Of a stretch of DNA of 9,621 nucleotides, positions 6,243-9,621 are shown piece after piece; the stretch's first letter is position 1; each line of letters starts with the position of its first letter. Source of the stretch: an uncultured Spirochaetota bacterium (GTDB taxonomy: Bacteria > Spirochaetota > UBA4802 > UBA5368). The notes under the pieces are model-generated. The model was not told where the DNA came from, did not search any database, and was given only the letters and a program-made list of their open reading frames with translations. Where the stretch lies: contig CALMJO010000126.1 in assembly GCA_937864375.1 (NCBI GenBank), positions 1 through 9,621 on the forward strand, given 5' to 3'. A program made the translations under genes and the position numbers.

Positions 6243-7379
6243 ATGAAAAAGGTACTCTTGATTCTTGCCATTGTAACAATGGCCATTTGGTCAACGCAAA
6301 ACGCAAATGCGATTTCAATAAACATAACGCCGCCTCAAATCGATACATCAGATGATATATTTGATGCAGCCTTTAATTCATCACCTGAATTCACAAACGC
6401 GTTCAACACATTCGAAACCGAAGCCGAAACCACACTCGGCAAATACAGCAAACTGAATGATTTGGCAACTGGTTTCGCTAATGCCAATGCGTACGCTTCA
6501 CATGCCGGCTCTCTTCCCGGATACCAGAACTATTCACTTTTTTCGGTTTCTGCGGGAGTAATGGTCGGAGTTCAAGCTCCGAGCATGGATACTTCTTATT
6601 ATGATAAGCTAGGTGACAAACTGTCTCAGGAAGGAGATTTATATGCCGGAGTATCCGCAGGAATTAGCTTCGTTAATGTTGGCATTAATGCGGGTTTCTT
6701 ATTAGATGGCTTGTACCTGAGCGGAAAATTTGGATCACTTAATATTACGCCGGTAAAAGGAGACAACGAAGTATCCATTTCAAGCACTCTTATAGGTATT
6801 GGTGCAAATTATGCTCTCATCCGGGAACATGGCCTAGGTTATGGCCTGTTTAAGTGGCGTGGGCTTTCAATAGGTTCAGGATTCATTTATCAGAAAAATG
6901 AGGTAGATTTTACATCAAAGTTGGATCCTATAACTTCTACATTAAATGAAACAGTTGGTATCTATACTATTTCTGGAACATTTACGATGAATCCGTCCTT
7001 GCAACTTGGCCTGGATCTTCAAACCTATACAATTCCATTTGAAATCGTCACATCGATCCAAGCGCTTTGGATATTGAATTTTAGTCTCGGAGCTGGAATC
7101 GATCTGACGTTTGGGAATTCGGATATTATTGTAAAATCAAAAGGAACCACTAATGTCGATTCCCCAAATATCAGCGGAGGACCTGCAACAATTAATGCAT
7201 TTGATGCAGGTTCTTTTACAGTTGACGCGAGTACAAAAAATATTCCTCCGTCATTTATTCGTCCCCGGCTTATGGCGAGCGTTGGCTTAAATATTACTGT
7301 AGTGAAGGTTGATCTCATAGGTCTTTACTACCCCATGTCCGGCGCAGCCGTCGGCCTTTCCGCCGGTGTCGTCTGGTAA
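6243..7379 (+). CDS. Putative outer-membrane beta-barrel protein, uncharacterised
   Basis: 378 residues from the ATG at 6243. A Sec signal peptide is clear: MKK, a hydrophobic core (VLLILAIVTMAIW), and cleavage after ANA at residue 23. The mature part has many short alternating strands rich in Gly, Ser and Thr (for example YAGVSAGISFVNVGINAGF, LYLSGKFGSLNI, TLIGIGANYALI, LGLDLQTYTI, FSLGAGIDLTFG) and ends in SAGVVW. A terminal aromatic residue is the usual BAM recognition signal, so it probably sits in the outer membrane as a barrel. I cannot name a family or a ligand. The start is chosen over the ATG at 6222 because GGAGGAGG (6231-6238) lies directly before 6243 and the signal peptide begins there. 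Base composition is far more AT-rich than in the neighbours (38% G+C in 6661-6720), which could mean acquisition by transfer or relaxed codon use. It has its own promoter next to slippery tracts and ends at a hairpin. Confidence 0.75.
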   Translation: MKKVLLILAIVTMAIWSTQNANAISINITPPQIDTSDDIFDAAFNSSPEFTNAFNTFETEAETTLGKYSKLNDLATGFANANAYASHAGSLPGYQNYSLFSVSAGVMVGVQAPSMDTSYYDKLGDKLSQEGDLYAGVSAGISFVNVGINAGFLLDGLYLSGKFGSLNITPVKGDNEVSISSTLIGIGANYALIREHGLGYGLFKWRGLSIGSGFIYQKNEVDFTSKLDPITSTLNETVGIYTISGTFTMNPSLQLGLDLQTYTIPFEIVTSIQALWILNFSLGAGIDLTFGNSDIIVKSKGTTNVDSPNISGGPATINAFDAGSFTVDASTKNIPPSFIRPRLMASVGLNITVVKVDLIGLYYPMSGAAVGLSAGVVW

Positions 7380-7405
7380 ACTCTCCAATAAATATGACTC
7401 ACGTT

Positions 7406-7429
7406 GGGCCGCCTCTCACAGGGCGGCCC
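7406..7429 (+). terminator. Hairpin terminator after the outer-membrane protein gene
   Basis: GGGCCGCC (7406-7413) pairs with GGCGGCCC (7422-7429) over 8 bp around an 8-nt loop, followed by TTCTCATTTCC, a weak U-rich tail. It lies between convergent genes and 27 bp after the stop, so it most likely terminates the plus-strand transcript. Confidence 0.65.
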
Positions 7430-7447
7430 TTCTCATTTCCGCGTTCA

Positions 7448-7849
7448 TCACCGCGTCCAGTTCTCCACCGTAAGCCCCGGCACCCGTGAAAACTCCCGTT
7501 CGTTGTTCGTGACGAGTACGCATCCCCTGGCCCGTGCGTGCGCCGCGATGAGCAGATCCTTCGCCCCGATGGGTCTTCCGGCACGCTCTGCCCCGGCACG
7601 AAGCTCTCCATAAACGCGCGCGGCGTTTTCCTCAAGAGGGGCCACCTCAAACGATGCCAGAAACGCAAGAAGGGCCCTGGCGTTTTTCCCCGGGTACGCG
7701 CTTTTTTGCACCCCGTATTCCAATTCGCTCATCGAGATTACCGAAATTCCCACGTCTCCGCTTCGGTTCCTCTTAATATGCTTCAGGATTGACGGATGAC
7801 TTTTCCTGATAAGATAGACGCAGGTGTCGGTATCGAGCATGTACTTCAC
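7448..7849 (-). CDS. vapC: VapC-type PIN-domain toxin ribonuclease
   Basis: 133 residues of a PIN-domain VapC toxin, a Mg-dependent endoribonuclease that typically cuts tRNA or rRNA when not bound by its antitoxin. Acidic active-site residues expected for the family are present: D6 in MLDTDTCVYLI, E42 in SMSELEYGV, and D98 in GAKDLLIAAHARARG, followed by the conserved LVTNNEREFSRVPGL (112-126), where N115/N116 replace the fourth acidic position, as is common in this VapC subgroup. Length is normal and the frame intact, so the toxin is probably active. Its ATG overlaps the stop of the antitoxin gene by 4 bp (7846-7849), indicating translational coupling and balanced synthesis. It is convergent with the outer-membrane protein gene, with a hairpin between them. 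Confidence 0.93.
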   Translation of the reverse strand: MKYMLDTDTCVYLIRKSHPSILKHIKRNRSGDVGISVISMSELEYGVQKSAYPGKNARALLAFLASFEVAPLEENAARVYGELRAGAERAGRPIGAKDLLIAAHARARGCVLVTNNEREFSRVPGLTVENWTR

Positions 7850-8076
7850 CGGAGCGATTTCCTCTCCTGCTGAGTCGGCTGTGCGCGCTCCTCCATGAAG
7901 TCATCCGTGAATTCATCCAGGCTTTTTTCCAGGAGAGCCCACCCGCTTTCAACAGGCATGAGCACTACGATGTCCCCCATTTTTTTCACGTAAACCTCGC
8001 TTCCCTCGAACCGGCAGTTTTTTGGCAAGCGTACCGCCTGGCTCTGTCCGTTGGTAAAAATTTTTGCGGTCTGCAT
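7846..8076 (-). CDS. vapB: VapB-type AbrB/MazE-fold antitoxin
   Basis: 76 residues. The N-terminal half is a SpoVT/AbrB-type swapped-hairpin DNA-binding domain: MQTAKIFTNGQSQAVRLPKN (1-20), then FEGSEVYVKKMGDIVVLMP (23-41). The acidic C-terminal half (LLEKSLDEFTDDFMEER, 48-64) would wrap and block the PIN toxin. Start at 8076 rather than 8127: the shorter form begins exactly where the family does, and GAGGT (8085-8081) lies 4 nt upstream, while the longer form would start at the promoter. VapB normally represses its own operon alone and with VapC; the AT-rich palindrome at the -10 (8099-8112) is the likely operator. The gene overlaps vapC by ATGA. Confidence 0.92.
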   Translation of the reverse strand: MQTAKIFTNGQSQAVRLPKNCRFEGSEVYVKKMGDIVVLMPVESGWALLEKSLDEFTDDFMEERAQPTQQERKSLR

Positions 8077-8098
8077 AGCCACCTCGATAATATATACT

Positions 8099-8127
8099 AA
8101 AATATATATTTTCGGGTAATCTGTCAA
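8099..8127 (-). promoter_or_regulatory. vapBC promoter with overlapping operator palindrome
   Basis: On the minus strand, TTGACA (8127-8122) is a perfect -35. After 17 nt comes TATTTT (8104-8099), with TATATT (8106-8101) as a 15-nt alternative. AAAATATATATTTT (8099-8112) is a perfect 14-bp palindrome over the -10, well placed for VapB/VapBC autorepression. The leader would be about 16 nt. Confidence 0.65.
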
Positions 8128-8231
8128 CCCATTTAGTCTTAATGAAGATCAAACATTTTCGGACAGATATTATTGATACGCGTAACTGGTTTGATTATGG
8201 AACGAATAAATATTTTTTGAAAACGCGGAAA

Positions 8232-8251
8232 GCGTGGAATCGAATCCACGC
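8232..8251. other. 7-bp inverted repeat in the divergent toxin-antitoxin region
   Basis: GCGTGGA (8232-8238) and TCCACGC (8245-8251) enclose ATCGAA. It lies 17 bp upstream of the -35 of the plus-strand antitoxin gene. The sequence resembles a tRNA T-arm, but no tRNA body is present. It may be a regulator site or a small hairpin. Confidence 0.35.
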
Positions 8252-8267
8252 CTTCTGCGCAACCCGC

Positions 8268-8302
8268 TTGACAATTTACTACTGGTTTATTAAACTAGTT
8301 TA
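8268..8302 (+). promoter_or_regulatory. Promoter and operator of the Phd-type antitoxin operon
   Basis: TTGACA (8268-8273) is a perfect -35. A 17-nt spacer leads to TAAACT (8291-8296), a 4 of 6 match to the -10. TAAACTAGTTTA (8291-8302) is a perfect 12-bp palindrome covering the -10 and the start region. An extra GTTTA at 8285-8289 makes three alternating half-sites (GTTTA, TAAAC, GTTTA). Predicted transcription begins at or next to the ATG at 8304. Confidence 0.65.
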
Positions 8303-8303
8303 C

Positions 8304-8555
8304 ATGAAATCAAAAAAGTCCACCGTCGGTTCCTTCGAGGCCAAGACGCACCTCGCCCGTCTCCTTGATGAGGTGGCCGCAGGCGGCGATGTCACGATAA
8401 CGCGGCGAGGTCGTCCCGTCGCCCGGATAATTGCCGTCGCGGAGCACGCCGCCGCTTCACGCGCGAGCGTCGTGGAGAAACTGTCACAAATCAGGGCCGG
8501 TATTAAAGGCACTGTCACGATTCGCGACCTCATCAACGAGGGAAGGAAGCGATGA
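8304..8555 (+). CDS. Phd/YefM-family antitoxin
   Basis: 83 residues. The N-terminal DNA-binding part carries the family signature GSFEAKTHLARLLDEV (9-24), then GGDVTITRRGRPVARI (27-42). The C-terminal tail (about 50-83) is the toxin-neutralising segment, ending in DLINEGRKR. The start at 8304 is the only one that begins where the family begins; a longer frame from 8142 would cross the promoter and adds unfamiliar residues. No Shine-Dalgarno precedes this ATG, and the promoter spacing predicts a leaderless or nearly leaderless message. Phd-type antitoxins repress their own operon, and the palindrome at 8291-8302 fits this. It overlaps the toxin gene by ATGA (8552-8555). Confidence 0.92.
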   Translation: MKSKKSTVGSFEAKTHLARLLDEVAAGGDVTITRRGRPVARIIAVAEHAAASRASVVEKLSQIRAGIKGTVTIRDLINEGRKR

Positions 8556-8971
8556 CCGCCTGGGTGCTCGACTGCTCGTTCACCTCGGCGCTTTTTCTTC
8601 CCGACGAAAAATCCAGCCGCGTATCGGAATTCTTCGGCTCGCTTAAGCCCGGCGGGCAGCTCCTCGTTCCCGCGTTGTGGTGGTACGAAACCGCAAACGT
8701 TCTCGCGGTGGCGGTAAAACGAAAACGCCTGAGCCACGCGGATGCCGCGGGGGTAATTTCGCTTCTCGGCGAGCTGGGAATCGCGGACGAGCCCGTCGGC
8801 GGCCCGGACCGCCTCCAGGGACTGTTTGACATCGCGCGCATGTATGGGCTTTCCGCGTACGATTCCGCATACCTTGAATGCGCGCTCAGAAACAGGGGAT
8901 CTCTCGCCACGCTGGATGATGACCTCGCCGCGGCTGCGGGGCGTGCGGGTGTAAAAACGTGTCACATATGA
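8552..8971 (+). CDS. PIN-domain toxin partnered with Phd-type antitoxin
   Basis: 139 residues of a VapC-like PIN-domain ribonuclease, clearly different from the toxin at 7448-7849. Expected metal-binding acids are D7 (WVLDCSFTSALFLPDE), E46 (WWYETANVL), D104 (LSAYDSAYLECA) and D122 to D124 (LATLDDDLAAAA). Length and frame are normal, so it should be functional. Its ATG overlaps the antitoxin stop by 4 bp and GGAAGG lies just upstream, so translation is coupled. The target RNA is not predictable. A 36-bp palindrome begins 2 bp after the stop codon. Confidence 0.92.
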   Translation: MTAWVLDCSFTSALFLPDEKSSRVSEFFGSLKPGGQLLVPALWWYETANVLAVAVKRKRLSHADAAGVISLLGELGIADEPVGGPDRLQGLFDIARMYGLSAYDSAYLECALRNRGSLATLDDDLAAAAGRAGVKTCHI

Positions 8972-8973
8972 TA

Positions 8974-9009
8974 CAATGAATGCGCGGAAACGTTTCCGCG
9001 CATTCATTG
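8974..9009. terminator. 36-bp perfect palindrome between convergent genes
   Basis: Every base from 8974 to 9009 pairs around a centre between 8991 and 8992. The left arm runs CAATGAATGCGCGGAAAC and the right arm is its exact reverse complement. Lying between the toxin stop (8971) and the stop of the minus-strand enzyme (9036), it probably acts as a bidirectional transcript end. No T-run follows on either strand. Confidence 0.65.
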
Positions 9010-9035
9010 CGTCCGCGCCATCCGTGTGCCCGCGC

Positions 9036-9576
9036 TTATTTCCCCGTGAAATTGGGCTTCCTCTTTTCCATCTTCGCCGTCATTGCCTCGAAGAGGTCGT
9101 TCGAGGGGACTATGTTCGCGCTTATGGACGCCACGTACTTGAGGCCCTCGTCAATGCTCTTCCCTATGCCGTTGTTCAGCACCACCTTGGATGCCTGCAC
9201 CGCGATGGGCGAGTTCGCGACGATCTCCATCGCCATCGCCTCGGCCCCGGCGAAGAGCGCCTCGGGCGTGTCGAATATCTCGTTCACCAGGAGCACCTCC
9301 TTCGCGCGCTTCGCGTCGATGTTCTTCGCGGTGTAGGCGAGCTCGCGCGCGATCCCCTGTCCCACGATGTGCGGGATGCGCTGCAGCACGCCCACGTCGG
9401 CGACGAAGCCCACGGCCGTTTCGCGCAGGGAGAAGCTCGCGTCCGCGCTGCAGAGCCGTATGTCGCAGGCGGTCGCCATGTCAAGCCCCGCGCCTATGCA
9501 GTAGCCGTGGATCGCGGCTATCACGGGCTTGCGGCACTTCTCGATGCAGCTTATGGTCTCCTGCAGCATGTAGATC
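9036..9576 (-). CDS. Crotonase-fold enzyme, dienoyl-CoA isomerase-like, 5'-truncated
   Basis: About 179 C-terminal residues of an enoyl-CoA hydratase/isomerase protein; the N-terminal third is missing because the genomic sequence stops at 9576. The oxyanion-hole glycine region AAIHGYCIGAGLDMATACDI is clear. Three acidic positions match those of the Delta3,5-Delta2,4-dienoyl-CoA isomerase ECH1: D in GAGLD, then E and D eight residues apart in ETAVGFVAD, followed by VGVLQRIP. Such enzymes move double bonds in polyunsaturated acyl-CoAs during beta-oxidation. The C-terminal part (NEIFDTPEALFAGAEAMAME, then a trimerisation helix) is typical. Any start in the apparent frame at 9593 is false: the first six residues (MCIRDR) come from adapter. 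Whether the gene belongs with the acyl-CoA synthetase at the other edge is unknown. Confidence 0.9.
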
Positions 9577-9621
9577 CTGTCTCTTATACACATCTGACGC
9601 TGCCGACGAATAGAGAGGTGT
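9577..9621. other. Nextera adapter contamination at contig end
   Basis: CTGTCTCTTATACACATCT (9577-9595) is the Tn5 mosaic end, GACGCTGCCGACGA (9596-9609) completes the Nextera read-1 adapter, ATAGAGAG (9610-9617) is the reverse complement of index CTCTCTAT (i5 S502/N502), and GTGT (9618-9621) begins the P5 flank. This is library sequence, not genome. Confidence 0.98.

Noticed and set aside
8155..8262. Possible tRNA gene ending near 8260
   Set aside because: Only a T-arm-like hairpin with a loop of the wrong size is present; no matching 5' acceptor, D-arm or anticodon arm upstream.
8142..8303. 54-codon N-terminal extension of the Phd-type antitoxin
   Set aside because: It would read through the promoter and operator, has no family similarity, and differs in base composition from the antitoxin proper.
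9576..9593. Start codon of the crotonase gene at 9593
   Set aside because: The six codons before Ile at 9575 derive from Nextera adapter; the true N-terminus is missing.

Overview
The window is bacterial chromosomal DNA, apparently one end of a metagenome or isolate contig. The last 45 bases (9577-9621) are Illumina Nextera adapter with an i5 index, not genome. Most genes are GC-rich (45 of 60 bases G+C in 3061-3120). One putative outer-membrane beta-barrel gene is much more AT-rich (23 of 60 in 6661-6720). A signal-peptide-bearing barrel ending in Trp and the ClpB chaperone point to a diderm (Gram-negative-type) bacterium. The overall style would fit an uncultured Spirochaetota or deltaproteobacterial lineage, but nothing here proves the phylum.

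Layout: (1) 1-1126, minus strand: a RibD-C/DHFR-like reductase followed by the start of an NDP-forming acyl-CoA synthetase cut by the window edge. (2) 1361-4787, plus strand: a HAD-family hydrolase and a complete ClpB disaggregase. (3) 4788-6242, plus strand: an unrecognised protein read here as two ribbon-helix-helix (RHH) domains in one chain, then a YbaK/ProX-type aminoacyl-tRNA deacylase. Four copies or near-copies of the palindrome ACCGATAATTATCGGT lie in this stretch. (4) 6243-7379: the AT-rich secreted/outer-membrane protein, preceded by a promoter abutting C10 and T6-GGCC-A8 tracts. (5) 7448-8971: two different toxin-antitoxin modules back to back, vapBC (AbrB-type antitoxin plus PIN toxin) on minus and a Phd/YefM antitoxin plus PIN toxin on plus, fired divergently from a 227-bp region. 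(6) 9036-9576, minus: the C-terminal part of a crotonase-fold enzyme with the acidic residues of dienoyl-CoA isomerases, truncated by the adapter. A 36-bp perfect palindrome separates it from the toxin.

How it fits together: the two edges carry acyl-CoA metabolism genes and the centre carries protein and translation quality control (ClpB, tRNA deacylase). The most intriguing part is 4847-6207. The candidate tandem-RHH protein has a perfect palindrome just upstream of its putative -10, a 9-bp stem covering its Shine-Dalgarno, a palindrome copy inside its own coding sequence, and further copies before the surface-protein gene. My inference is a self-regulating DNA-binding protein whose sites also lie next to the downstream genes. 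This is a hypothesis from sequence pattern only.
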